Shown: positions 52,208-63,250, counted from the stretch's first letter. The stretch: DNA of 64,000 nt from Mesocentrotus franciscanus (GCA_037976565.1 CP137675.1:7883447-7947446); one strand, 5' to 3'. Numbers and translations are program-made. Notes: generated by a model not told the origin, from the letters alone.

Positions 52208-53462
52208 TTAAAGTCAAACTTACGTACATGTAAGTCTACTAACATTTGACAATTACATAATAAAATTAAGCATCAAATGTTACATCCTGAGTACAAAACT
52301 TTACACAGCTTCCTATAGCTATCAATTGTGATAACATGCAAATGTAAACTTTTACAGTGATAATTATCCCAAGAACAATGTGAAGATCATCATGTTTGGA
52401 AAATGACACTTCTATATGCAGACTTCCAATCAATCCAGCAAAGTTTTAAATCCCAATGTTCAGTTTGCAAGAAATCTACACAGTTGTTTAACCACTCTAC
52501 ATGTATACCTGCTTTATGGCATAGATAATTGCTGTATTACTCTCAATAAACACTACCATAGTGAACAAATCATCATCATAATGTTTCATGACGTTATTAA
52601 AGAAGCCAGTCACGCTATTAGTCAGAACTAAAGAAGCCAGTTACACTATTTTGGTATAATGTAAATTCCTACAATTCTTACTCAGCCTCTAAAATGGCAG
52701 CCATCACTAACGGGCACAAAATTGGTTGGGGTGGGTAAACCAAATTCGACTGACTTGATACTTTGTTAATTGCCCCAAAACAAACAGGAAATACATTTGT
52801 TTATGTTTGACGCTTCTCTTCAGACTTTATCTCCTCTCTTGCATGATACAGGATATAATGCACATATTATACATCGAGTCAGAAGGACATTAATCCCATG
52901 TTAAATGATACCAGTTAACACCCGTCTGGCCCTTACCAGACAATACAATTTCTCATATCACGACAACCAAGACAGTTCAAGGTCAATGAATACCTGTATC
53001 AAGTCTGCTTAATTTCTGGTCTAAATGCCTTCAGAGTTTCAAACACATCTGTACAAGTACTGAAACAGATTTAAGGTGACCGACTCTGACAACTAAATCA
53101 TCAATTTTTACCATTATTTTTAGTTGTCAGACAGTCCAAATTGATTGCACTGGAATCTTCTGACAATCAGGTTGATGCAAAAAAAGGACAAAGCAGTAAA
53201 ATAAAACTGCAAATCAACAAGTGTCATATTCCTCTCTCAAATTACCACAGTATTCTACTTGCCCTTACTAAAGTGCAGTAAGAAACAAACGCTAACACAA
53301 AAGAAGACAAATTTGTCTGTAACCATGCTTACTAATAACTATTCTGCTTGTGGCTTGTGTTTTCCATCATTTCAGATTAGATGCAAACTTCAGTTACATG
53401 AGAAGACTCTTAAAAAAATGTTAAACAGCACATTATTTTAACCAACAATAATGTAGATTTCA

Positions 53463-54649
53463 TTAGGTCGTCCTATCAGATAAAAGGTTCCGTATTTTCT
53501 CTTCTGAAATCCCAAACCCATTATTAGACTTTGCATTCTTCTTCCATTCCGAGTCCACAGGACTTTCATCGCTCATGAGTTCTTGCAACAGATCATCTAA
53601 CTCCAGATCAGATACCTTTGTAGATCTACCCGACACAGGACCCAAATCACGACCAACCCCTGAGTCCAGCTCATAAAGGTTTGTGTCAGGTCTGAGAGGT
53701 GGCTTGGGAGAAGTCAAGCCACTATGGTCCACAGTTTCAAGTGAAGAGGCCCGCTGCTGTGCCACCTTCAATCTCCGGCGGTGTCGACTGGTTCCAGCAC
53801 TAGAGGGGGCGCTCTTTGTCCCTTCCTCTGAGTTTTCATGGAAGGCTAAATCATGGCTTCCCGCTGAGCTTATTCTGATCTGATCCCTTGTATTGTTCAG
53901 ATCTTCCTTTTGGCTATTCAAATTCCCTTTGAGTTCAGAGCCATTTTTAGACAGTTCAACAGCAGAAGCATCTTTCTGTTTACTCCTAGAAGTACTTCTT
54001 TTTCTCCTATGACTACTACCCTCCTTAGTTTCTGCACTACTAGATCTTTCTGAAGATCTCCTTTCATCAACACTTGTCCTTTCATTTTGATTGCCACCTT
54101 TTCTTCTCTCTCGAGATGAGCTTTGTCTCCTTTTGCCAGATTTACCTGATGAAATCCTTTCTGTATCCCTAGGAATCTCATCATGATCATATCCTCCTAC
54201 AGTACTATCATAGACTTGTTTCCCTATAACTTCTTGATGAACCCCAATGATGTCTAGTTCATCATCTTGCACTCTTTCAGATGACTCTCCTGACCTCACG
54301 CTTCTTCCACTACCTTTCCTATAGTGGCTAGACTCTATCCGCCCATCCCGTGCAGAATGCTGATGACTCCTTCCGCTCAAGGGCCTGTTGGTAGCCCCAC
54401 TCGGTGGCCTGCTACCCACTTCACTCAGAGCTCGACTGGTTGACCTTTCCTGCTCAAGCTGATTGGTGAGTTCCTTGATGGTCCTGTCTTTCTCCTGCAG
54501 CTGCTCTTGTAGTTGGATGCTCTGATCCTCCTGGGCAGACACCTGGTTAGACAGCTCAAGAATGACCATCATCCTGGAATCCTCACCACCCATTTGGTTT
54601 GATGATGGCTCCGTCTCGCTAGATCTACTGTTGGCTCGATCGAGACGTT
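53463..54649 (-). CDS. Coiled-coil gene coding exon 7 (last) and stop
   Basis: Encodes residues 195-589 and the TAA stop at 53463-53465. The acceptor TTTCAAACAG precedes AACGTC; G from exon 6 completes Glu195. The exon carries the second half of the coiled coil, the Ser/Arg-rich region and the acidic C terminus. A long last exon like this is usual. I saw no AATAAA on this strand within about 1 kb downstream, so the 3' end of the transcript is undefined. Confidence 0.92.
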
Positions 54650-57600
54650 CTGTTTGAAACAAGGATGAAGGAAAACATAAAACCACAATATTCTCAGATT
54701 AATACAATCTAAATTACAACGGGAGAGTAAAATACAGTGTAGTTTTGAAAATTTTTCTACATTTACGTTCATAAATTGTTAGAAATATTGGTCATCAAAC
54801 ATGCTATAGATAGATATTCATATACAGGTATACATCTATCATCAAATGCATGATAATTCTTACTCACATGTATATCACTGAATGTATGTTATAAGTATTT
54901 AATCAATAAATTCTTTCATTGATTAATTTGTCATCTTTTGAAATACATATCCACCACACTTCCAATACATGTACGTCCAACAAGAAAGTGCAGGAGATAT
55001 AATGCAGAGTTATATAAGGGAACATATCACCTCATCACAAAGACAGCTACAGTGGTTTGGGCATGTAACTAAATGGAAGAATAGCTTGGCAAGCACCATT
55101 ATGAACAGGCTACCTAATAGGAGAAGAAAGAGGGGCAGACCAACTAGGACATGGAATGATATGAAGCTGACTTTCAGCAGCTGACTAGAACAGCTGAAGA
55201 CAGAAAGTTAGGGAGAACCTGTGTCTCAAGGTCCACTTCATTGTTGCCCAAACGGCCTCCAAGCTATGGGACATAGATGCATATATAGATATATAGATAG
55301 ATAGATAGATAGACAGACAGACGGACGGACGGATAGATAGACAGACAGATAGACAGATAGATGGATAGATAGATAGATATATACGTGTAGATAGATAGAT
55401 AAATGAATAGATAGACAGATAGATATATTAATAGATAGATATATATAAATAAATGAATAGATAATTACAAAGATAGATAGATAGATAGATAGATATATAC
55501 ATACATACATTCATATAATAGATACATACATACATACACACATACATACACGCCTACATACATACACAACATAGAGATATGAATCAGCATGGTTCAAAGA
55601 TGCCATTGTCTGACCTGTAAGTTTAAGGTTCTCTTCCTCTATCTGTTTAATCTGGTCTTTGAGGCTGTACAGTTTGAGAGAACCCTCCTGTTTAGCCTCT
55701 GTCACCTGAGTGTTTGCTGCCCTCAACTTCTTACGAAACTTGGAACGCTGGAGATCCAAATAACAGTGGAATGTGAAAAATTAAAGGTAAAGACCAGTTT
55801 TGGAAACGCCCCTCTCTCAAAAGAATGAAATGGAAGCTCTCATTACCAATCATGTGAAAGAATATGTTTTGACTAATACGTGATGATACAAATTTTGCCG
55901 GGAAAGTCGGGAAACCCCCTACTAATTGATATATTTTGTAAATTATTATATCTATTGGGACCAAATAGATATCGCGCACGTGGTCGAGTAGTCCCATATA
56001 CATCTTTCTGTGTACAGTGCTTGTAACTTTACCAAGACTGGGCCAAATTTCTTATCATTTTGATGATTCCAGAACCTTGCAGTACACACCAATACTTATA
56101 TGCTAAATGATCAACCTTTTCTGATCGATTCCACAACTTTTCTTTCACAATGCAATCGCATGACCAGAACTGGTCTTTATCTTTAATCATAGTGAAAGGC
56201 AATCTTTTTCTAGATTAATGATATACAAATTTCACGTGCAAAATAAATACATTTGGTCTAAGAGATCCACACTTCAAAGAAAGTCAATGTAAGTCAATAA
56301 GACATTTTGTCATTTTGTTTTTTTGTGATGGCACAAAGTTATATGAAGCAAAGTTTTGCCTTAATCCCCCTAGACCATCCTTTGCATTACATCCTGACCT
56401 GCTACAAATCAAGAAGCACTGTTGTTACAGCAAAATTTGTTTGGGTTGAACTGTAAAAAAAACCATGATGTGTCCATTTTACAATTCACGCGTGTTTCTC
56501 ACCCAAGTGAATTTACAGTGGAGATCATTTAGTATATTTTGCTACACTTTCATCTTGTATATGAAAATTAAAAGCTGTGGTTACAATGATTAAAATAATC
56601 CTCTGAATAACCTTTCATCAAAATTCTTGTAGAAGTTATAAGGGCACTTACCATGCTAGCCATCTGCTCCTCTAACAACTTGATATGCATCTCCAACTTC
56701 TCAACTTGCTAAAAATGGAATGGTAAAAAATACAGAGATGAAAATTCAGATTCTACAATATGTGCTCCAGGAACATGTGATCTGCATTTATTTTCTAACA
56801 CTAGTCAAATATACAAATAACACCAAACCCTAAAGCAGACATAAGACATAATCATAATCCACACTTTAACCTCTATCTTTGATAAAACAAGGGAACGAAT
56901 TTCAGATCATGAAAACAGGGTTTGTATCAAAACATTTAGGACAAGAAAATTTGTCTTTCTTCTTGAAAATCAAAGCTCATTCACAAAATGTAAACTATAT
57001 TATCTTAGGACAATGCATGCATCGAGATTAAACAAAAGGAAAAATGGAAAAAGGTCTAAATAAATTGTATATGTATCTATGATGACATGTACATAAACCT
57101 GATGACACAGAAGAGACAGGGGTTAATTTGTCCCCTTCCTACTTGCACATATATCTTTAATGAAATCAACTCGCTTGTTATTGTCGAACACATACCTGGT
57201 TGCTAGCGGTCAACTCCTCCTCTAGCTGTCTGTTGACCTCTGGCCCCGAGTTGGCTTGAAGGGACTCTACCTGCTGCTGAAGGTCACTGATGGTGTCTGT
57301 CAGCTCAAAGTTGACTCCCTCTACTTCCGCAAGCTATGACAGGGAAAGATTGAAATAAAAATCAATAATAATAATTATTAATATGCCCTGAGTTAGCTTG
57401 AAGGGACTCTACCAGCTGCTGATGGTTACTGATGGTGTCTGTCAGCTCAAAGTTGACTCCCTCTACTTCCGCAAGCTACGACAGGGAAAGATTAACATTA
57501 AAGTCATTGATGATAATTATTAATAGTTATAGGCCCTCTATAAACCATAAAACCACAAACTTACAAGAATTTTGTAATGACTGCTGTTTCCACAGAAAGA

Positions 57601-60039
57601 AACTGTCACAAAACTGCAAAGATTTTTGAGAGGCCACATTCCAGCAGAGCAGACACTGTTTTGTTGAAAATGTCCATAATTTATGAGGTTTTCATAGCAA
57701 ATTGATGATTATCTACTTTGCAATAACTTTTGTGTTATGTCCGTTATTATTATTTTTTTTCCTTGGTTGGAAATTAATTAATCATCATTTTAGACCAAAG
57801 GTCGGATTAAACTGAATTAGTACAACACGGACTCAAGACTTAAAATGACAAATAATAAAGGCGTATAAAGATTAAACCAACCTGTTTTTCTAGAATGTTG
57901 GCTCTGTCAACTGCTTCCTCTATTCTGACCTCTGATGCTTTCAATAATTCTTTATATTCTGAGACCTGCTGACCCAGTAGGTCCACCTGTAATACAAACA
58001 GAAATCACACAACTGAAATGGAGGCACATGTAAATGTATACGCAATGCAGTACAGGAGTTGTATGTAGATTTTACAAACCACTGCTATCTATGCCATCAA
58101 TTTAGAAGTGTATGTCACAAAAGAACATATCATAAGGCATTTGATTGAATGGAAGAGAAAAGCGTTTCTACAGGCTTGTTCAGATATCACAAAAAAGCTG
58201 CTACATTTTTCAAACATGTAAATAAATGACAACTGCGCACAATAATGGACTTCGGCGTATTCAATGGGCTCTGTGTAATAAGATATAGAAATGTGAAGCG
58301 TATTAAATTTGAGGTAATCACAACAACAACAAAACGCTGCGGATTTGCAGTGTCTTATCTGAATGAGCCTTAAGAATGAACACAACTATACTTTTAGATT
58401 TAAGCTTGCATCGAAGTTGCCACCTATGGTACTGAAAGAATTAGATTACTCTGGTACAAACACACTTAAAACTAGATGGAACTTCAACTGCGCGCAGTCG
58501 AAAATGATGCCTCCGCCATAGAGCAATTTTACAAACCAAAATGGAAGCAATTTTTAAAATTCAAGTTTGATTGTAATCCATCTGTTGGTTCTAATGATAA
58601 AGTGATCACGAGCTATTTTGAGATACATAATGAGCCCTGTGACCTTTGACCTCGTGATCCCCAAATCTAATCAGTTCATTCACTCTGCAAGATACATACA
58701 TGACCCAAGTTTGGCGGTAATCCATCAATCGGTTCTTGAGATAACGTGATCACAAGCTATTTTGCATACATAATGAGCCCTGTGACCTTAGACCTTTGAC
58801 CTCGTGACCCCAAAATCTAATCAGTTCATTGACTCTGCAAGATACATACATGACCCAAGTTTGGCGGTAATCCATCAATCGGTTCTTGAGATAAAGTGAT
58901 CACGAGCTATTTTTGCATACATAATGAGCCCTGTGACCTTTGACCTTTGACCTCGTGACCCCAAAATCTAATCAGTTCATTAGCTCTGCAAGATACATAC
59001 ATGACCCAAGTTTGGCGGTAATCCATCAATCGGTTCTTGAGATTATGCGATCACGAATTATTTTTGCATACATAATGGGCCCTGTGACCTTTGACCTTGG
59101 ACCTCGTGACCCCAAAATCTAATCACTTCATTAGCTCTGCAAGATACATACATGACCTGAGTTTGGCGGTAATCCATCAATTGGTTCTTGAGATAACGCG
59201 ATCACGAGAACGGGACGTACGTACGGACGGACAACCAGAAAACATAATGCCTCCGGCTATGTTGTAGCGGAGGCATAAAAATACTGACTCTCTCCAGTAG
59301 GTGACATGCACTATTACCTACATAAATGTAAGGCAAGCTATTCTTCATTTTCACCAACCTCTACAAAATTCATAGTTTAAACTAACAACAAAGATTTTTC
59401 TTACAGGACCATCAGAAATCAATGTGTAGAATATACCTTGGTTTTACTGGAGTTGAGATTCTCCACAATGCAGCCATCTGAGTTTGATCTTGACCATCTG
59501 AGAAAGAAAAACAAAAATTTCTGTTAACCCGTTTGATACAATATTCTTTCTTAGCAAACATACAGTGAAATTTGTGAAATGTAATGTCAGTATTCAAAGG
59601 ATTACTTGAAATCAGTCTTTTATAATATTCTGTTGTATAAACCAAACCATACTCCTTCAGGTTGCCTATGGTACAGTCTAATATTTCAGAGGAAAACAAG
59701 CACACAATTCTGCTAAGTAAAACCTACATGTACACACATACTGTACAAGATAAATGGAAATTGAAAAATTCTTTGTAAGGATGAAAATTAAAAAATAATT
59801 ATAGTCAGATTCAAAAGGCAAATCTTTTTAAATAAATGCCTCTACATTTTCCAAATAATATAGAATAATCTTTTCTGTAGGGGTGGTTGCCTTAATTTTC
59901 AGCCCAACTTTGCAGATTTTGAGTATGGAAGAACAAAGCTTATCACTTACACAGGTCTCGATTCATTAGGATCCTGCTCCCCCTGATCCTTGATAAGGGC
60001 AACCTTCTTCACACTGGTGGTACTAGCCCCGTGTCCCAT
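53463..60039 (-). CDS. Coiled-coil protein, 589 residues, seven coding exons; family not recognised
   Basis: Join on the minus strand: 60039-59951, 59497-59437, 57986-57882, 57333-57196, 56708-56652, 55747-55615, 54649-53463. All introns are GT-AG and all phases agree, giving one open frame of 589 residues. Residues 1-6 (MGHGAS) fit an N-myristoylation signal (Gly2, Ser6). Residues 51-268 are rich in Leu, Gln, Glu and Lys in a heptad-like pattern, indicating a long coiled coil broken around 197-218. Residues 275-425 are Ser/Arg/Lys-rich and probably disordered, with RRKRSTSRSK-like basic patches. An acidic, leucine-rich segment lies at 541-557. I see no catalytic domain. A membrane-tethered scaffold or cytoskeletal adaptor would fit the shape, but that is inference. 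The gene model itself is well supported. Confidence 0.88.
54967..55260 (+). pseudogene. LINE C-terminal fragment inside intron 6
   Basis: The plus-strand frame contains IREHITSSQRQLQWFGHVTK and RRRKRGRPTRTWND. These resemble the RRLRWLGHV...GRPxxTWxD C terminus of RTE- or I-like LINE proteins. It lies antisense to the host gene and ends at the GATA array. Not a host gene. Confidence 0.65.
55275..55560. repeat. (GATA)n/(GACA)n/(CATA)n microsatellite
   Basis: About 285 bases of GATA units with GACA, GACG and CATA variants, located in intron 6. The Ile-Tyr-Leu-Ser open frames over it are artefacts. Confidence 0.97.
55615..55747 (-). CDS. Coiled-coil gene coding exon 6
   Basis: 44 codons plus one base (residues 151-194), beginning RSKFRKKLRAANTQVTEA. 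The acceptor is TTTGGATCTCCAG and the donor GTCAGA. The residues DLQ that appear in frame before it are intronic, because the AG lies just before the Arg codon. Confidence 0.82.
56652..56708 (-). CDS. Coiled-coil gene coding exon 5
   Basis: 19 codons (residues 132-150), QVEKLEMHIKLLEEQMASM, a textbook heptad segment. Acceptor CATTTTTAG; donor GTAAGT. Phase 0 at both ends. Confidence 0.88.
57196..57333 (-). CDS. Coiled-coil gene coding exon 4
   Basis: 46 codons (residues 86-131) beginning LAEVEGVNFELTD and ending in EEELTASNQ. Acceptor CCCTGTCATAG; donor GTATGT. It is phase 0 at both ends. Its 5' 91 bases, with the acceptor and intron flank, are duplicated just upstream in the transcript (57385-57526). 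Confidence 0.88.
57243..57526. repeat. 142-bp tandem duplication spanning the exon 4 acceptor
   Basis: 57243-57384 and 57385-57526 are direct neighbours and align throughout at offset 142. GACAGGGAAAGATT occurs at 57338 and 57480; GAGTTGGCTTG/GAGTTAGCTTG at 57248 and 57390. The left copy contains the real exon 4 5' half, acceptor and intron flank. Confidence 0.92.
57882..57986 (-). CDS. Coiled-coil gene coding exon 3
   Basis: 35 codons (residues 51-85) beginning VDLLGQQVSEYKELL. Acceptor TTTGTATTACAG; donor GTTGGT, a weaker site than its neighbours. Both ends are phase 0, so skipping would keep the frame. Confidence 0.85.
58507..59276. mobile_element. Repeat element with tandem 143-151-bp units and 10-bp terminal inverted repeats
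   Basis: The ends are ATGCCTCCGC (58507-58516) and GCGGAGGCAT (59267-59276), an exact 10-bp inverted pair. Inside, TAATGAGCCCTGTGACC-type units start near 58628, 58771, 58922 and 59073. Each carries TGACCT half-sites and the words TTTGGCGGTAATCCATCAAT and ATACATGACC. A 9-bp-stem hairpin forms the right end. The element sits in intron 2 of the coiled-coil gene and encodes nothing obvious. Confidence 0.75.
59437..59497 (-). CDS. Coiled-coil gene coding exon 2
   Basis: 61 bases, one completing Val30 and then 20 codons (WSRSNSDGCIVENLNSSKTK). The acceptor is TTTTTCTTTCTCAG and the donor GTATAT. It ends in phase 0. The exon sits between the Ser/Thr-rich N terminus and the start of the coiled coil. 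Confidence 0.8.
59951..60039 (-). CDS. Coiled-coil gene coding exon 1
   Basis: Encodes residues 1-29 and two bases of Val30. The start context ACCATGG is optimal, and an in-frame TAG lies 16-18 bases upstream, so this is the true start. The exon encodes MGHGASTTSVKKVALIKDQ and more. The donor is GTAAGT at 59950-59945. Confidence 0.85.
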
Positions 60040-60147
60040 GGTAGCTATAATGCTCTAAGATTAGATATCATTAACAGCAGTGTCAAAGCCTCTTCTTGGT
60101 CTCCATGTAGTGTATGTAAGTTTAAGAACTTTGGTGCAAGACATCAT
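60040..60147 (-). other. Likely 5' UTR part with splice acceptor at 60148
   Basis: On the minus strand a strong pyrimidine tract and acceptor (TTTTCCCCATCTAG) ends at 60148. It leaves 108 bases of UTR before the ATG, and implies a non-coding first exon farther right. An ATGATG directly after the acceptor opens a 28-codon upstream frame that ends in TAA 31 bases before the main start. Confidence 0.4.
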
Positions 60148-61408
60148 CTAGATGGGGAAAAGAGTGATAAAGAAAAGAACTGATATAAATTCATATTTAT
60201 ATAATGTGTTACAATTTAAGATTCACCAATGCACCATTTTTTTGTTCAATCGAGTCTTTAAAGAGGGTAGACAAAATTCTTTTGACAGATTGGCTAAAAG
60301 TACATGTAAGTCCTTATATTTTGATGTTAAACAATGATTATTTATGTGTTTTTTATAGCATATAATGAAAGTTAGATTTTTTTTCTTTCCAATCATCATT
60401 CATTTCTAAATCAAACTGTTAGATCTAGAAAAAACAAAGGTAAACTTTTTGCCAGATTCTGGTGGCTTGATAAGCCCCCTTTGTGTGGGCAGCAAGGGTT
60501 ACCATATATGTGTATGGGGAAGGTTGTCAAATGTCAGTTTAATCAAAGAATTCTCCATGCCAGATGGTTATTTCTGTCTATTGGTGTGGTCTAGACACTA
60601 TAGACTTTTCTTGAATTAAACTTGCGATAAAAGTGTTAATTTTTACGGTTTCAGTATTCTTTGGCTTAAAAAATGTGAAATTATGAAAATATTGACAAAA
60701 GATTGGCAAATTTTGCAGACTTTAGCATCCCTTCGTACCAAAAAATATAAACTTACCGACAAGGGTCTGGAAATCTTCATTTTGAGAGAATAATCAAATA
60801 CATGTATGTCATCAAACTTGTAGGTTAAAAAGTGACACCAGCTGATTTTATGTTATGACATGCTATTTATTCAAGTACCTTTAATACCTTTGATGGATCA
60901 CTTATTTGGATAAATCACTTGTAAACTCTCGTGCGAAAATTAAGGACTCATTGTTTTTATGATTTTTTTTCTCAGTTGCAGCACATTCCAATCTGACATC
61001 AAATTTTGAGATAGCGATATCGCCAGAATTCTTTTGACAATTTTTTTTCTAGTTGCACCCATTAATAGTTTAACATTTGGATGTTCATTTGGTATTATAC
61101 AACACCTAATAGTAAATCCTTGTCATTTGATTGGAGGATTGTTGGTCACATGATATTCAATAGATAACCTATTGCACGGGCGTGCATTTTTGGTACTGTT
61201 CGCCGTAGTACTATTCAACGAGCGTGCATTTTTGGTTAAATGCAGACTGCGTACGTACCTCTCTGCCCTGCGCATATCCCATTGTTATATTAGCTGCGCG
61301 CATCTGACGCGAAGGCAATCTGAATGTAATCGAGAAGGCCTGACTCCAACTTGAATTTATCTTTAATATAAGGAGCAAAGTTTAATTTGTTGAAAGATGT
61401 TGTATGAA

Positions 61409-61574
61409 ACAAATAATGAATGTTTTTCATTCGTTCAATAGTGCAAATATTTTCATTCGTTGAAAGATTAACGTTAATTCTATTCAACTCGGCTGACGCC
61501 CAGCTGAATAGAACGTTAATCTTTCAACTCATGAAAATATTTGCACTATTGTCTCATAAGCATTCATTATTTGT
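61409..61574. repeat. Long imperfect inverted repeat, MITE-like
   Basis: Arms of about 75 bases each side of a short centre near 61495. The core match is a perfect 21 bp, CAATAGTGCAAATATTTTCAT (61436-61456) against 61531-61551. It is followed by TTGAAAGATTAACGTT and, on the outside, ACAAATAATGAATG. Small mismatches and a 3-base indel separate the blocks. Confidence 0.85.
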
Positions 61575-61688
61575 ATACTAATTGATGATATTAATACATT
61601 TGTGTAGAATATGAGAAATCCTGGATCGAATATCACATTCCTAAATGTAATTTGTCCGCGAACTTTTGACACCCCACCATACAATATC

Positions 61689-61714
61689 CATTGTTGAGTC
61701 TCGACTCAACAATG
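61689..61714. repeat. 12-bp-arm palindrome
   Basis: CATTGTTGAGTC, a 2-base spacer and GACTCAACAATG. Confidence 0.9.
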
Positions 61715-61934
61715 ACCTCTTAAATTTAGGCATCCACCCTACAGGTTTCTGTGACAGCTGTCCAGCAATAGAAACGGTCAGACATATTTGATAGAATGTC
61801 CAAAGTATATAATAGAAAGGGCCATGTTAATGTCAGAAGTAAATATTTCCAAGGAAGAGGACATTATGATATGTTTACAAATTTATGGCAATTGCTCATT
61901 TTGATTTTAGAACGAAGCGATTATATAAAGAGCC

Positions 61935-62043
61935 TCTCCACGCAGGTCTATGGAAGCCAGTTACAATGTAAGGCTTGGTGATATCAATATCAAAAAATGT
62001 ATTGAAATGTCATTATCACCAAGCTCTTAAGCCTACGTGGAGA
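61935..62043. repeat. Imperfect inverted repeat
   Basis: TCTCCACG near 61935 pairs with CGTGGAGA ending at 62043. An inner 11-bp pair, GCTTGGTGATA (61973-61983) and its complement (62014-62024), is exact. The left arm holds about 20 extra bases. Confidence 0.7.
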
Positions 62044-62312
62044 TACCCTACTAAAACATACCAAAAAATCAACTAAATCTTCATCAATTGTTCAAATAAT
62101 GGTCATGATTTAAAAGTTATGTTTCTCACCCCTTTCGTCCCAATTTTCTTATCTTTTTTGAGGTATTTTTCCCAAAAACGAAGACAATATAATATACACT
62201 TTCTCACAGGTTTCACGGCAAACTGCGGCACAATACAATTGCATACCGTATAGCGTACCGATGGTGGGGTGCAGGCCGGGCCCACGCGTGTGAAGTTAGC
62301 GACTGTATTAAT

Positions 62313-62363
62313 CTCAGATCCTCATTAAATTCATGTGTCACATGAATTTAATGAGGATCTGAG
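62313..62363. repeat. 51-bp near-perfect palindrome
   Basis: Two exact 25-base arms (62313-62337 and 62339-62363) around a single T. The arm starts CTCAGATCCTCATTAAATTC. It lies 2.3 kb upstream of the coiled-coil gene ATG. Confidence 0.95.
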
Positions 62364-63159
62364 TAATTCATCATGACTGTCTCCGGATTTTCCATTATGT
62401 GCATCACAATATGACGACTGTGATCCATGTATGTTTACTAGTGGCAGTAGTGCTACTCCCACTTGATCCTGTCCTGCCATTGAATATGTATAGAAGTCTA
62501 GATCTACTGTAGTATGGTGGTGTGACAAAAGTTTGCGTACTAACACTAAATGCACTTAAACAGGAGAACAATACGCAATGCCTGTGTGGGACTGAGACAA
62601 CAAAATTTTTGAGCACCGTCGACAACTCCAAAGGTCAAAATGCGACAAATGTGAATAAGCTAGCTTTTTCACGCTTTTTATCATAATAAATTGTGTTTTT
62701 TTAATATGAAAATCAGTTTATTAGAGGGATTTACTCCCAAAAAATAATGATAACATTTCAATTTCTTACGCAAAAAACGGAACCTGCACGCCTGATCTCG
62801 CGTCGTATCTGTGTTTGTGAATTTTAATGAATCTACGATTCTACGGGGTTCGTAAGAATACAAATTTAGAAGGGAAAGTAGAGAGACAAAGAGAAAAGAG
62901 CGAGAACTCATGTATGGCTGACATATAAAAAGGATCGAGACACATGATAAACGTTTTACAAAAACAAATGACATGCAGATAGGGACTAGATCTACACTGT
63001 AAATAACACGTGAACAATAACAAATATTGTCTTTTATTTGCAAAATTTAACAAGGGTATTTTTTTCGGGCAAAATGTCAATGATAGAGAGAAATTATTAT
63101 CTATTTCAAAGCTTCAATATAAAGTTCGGCTTCTGATTGGAACTATGTCACTTTTTGGA

Positions 63160-63250
63160 ATGTTTACATATATAAAGCCCACCACAAGAGGGCAGTAAAT
63201 ATCATGCGCGAACTTTGGTCACACTTTTTGACAGACGTCGGTAGTGGTAA
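63160..63250 (+). promoter_or_regulatory. Candidate plus-strand promoter with CTCF-like site
   Basis: TATATAAAG at 63169-63177 is followed by CCACAAGAGGGCAGTA (63182-63197), which agrees closely with the CTCF core consensus. Donor-like GTAAGC (63247) and GTAAGT (63626) follow. A transcript reading rightward out of the window is possible, but no coding exon is convincing. Confidence 0.3.
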
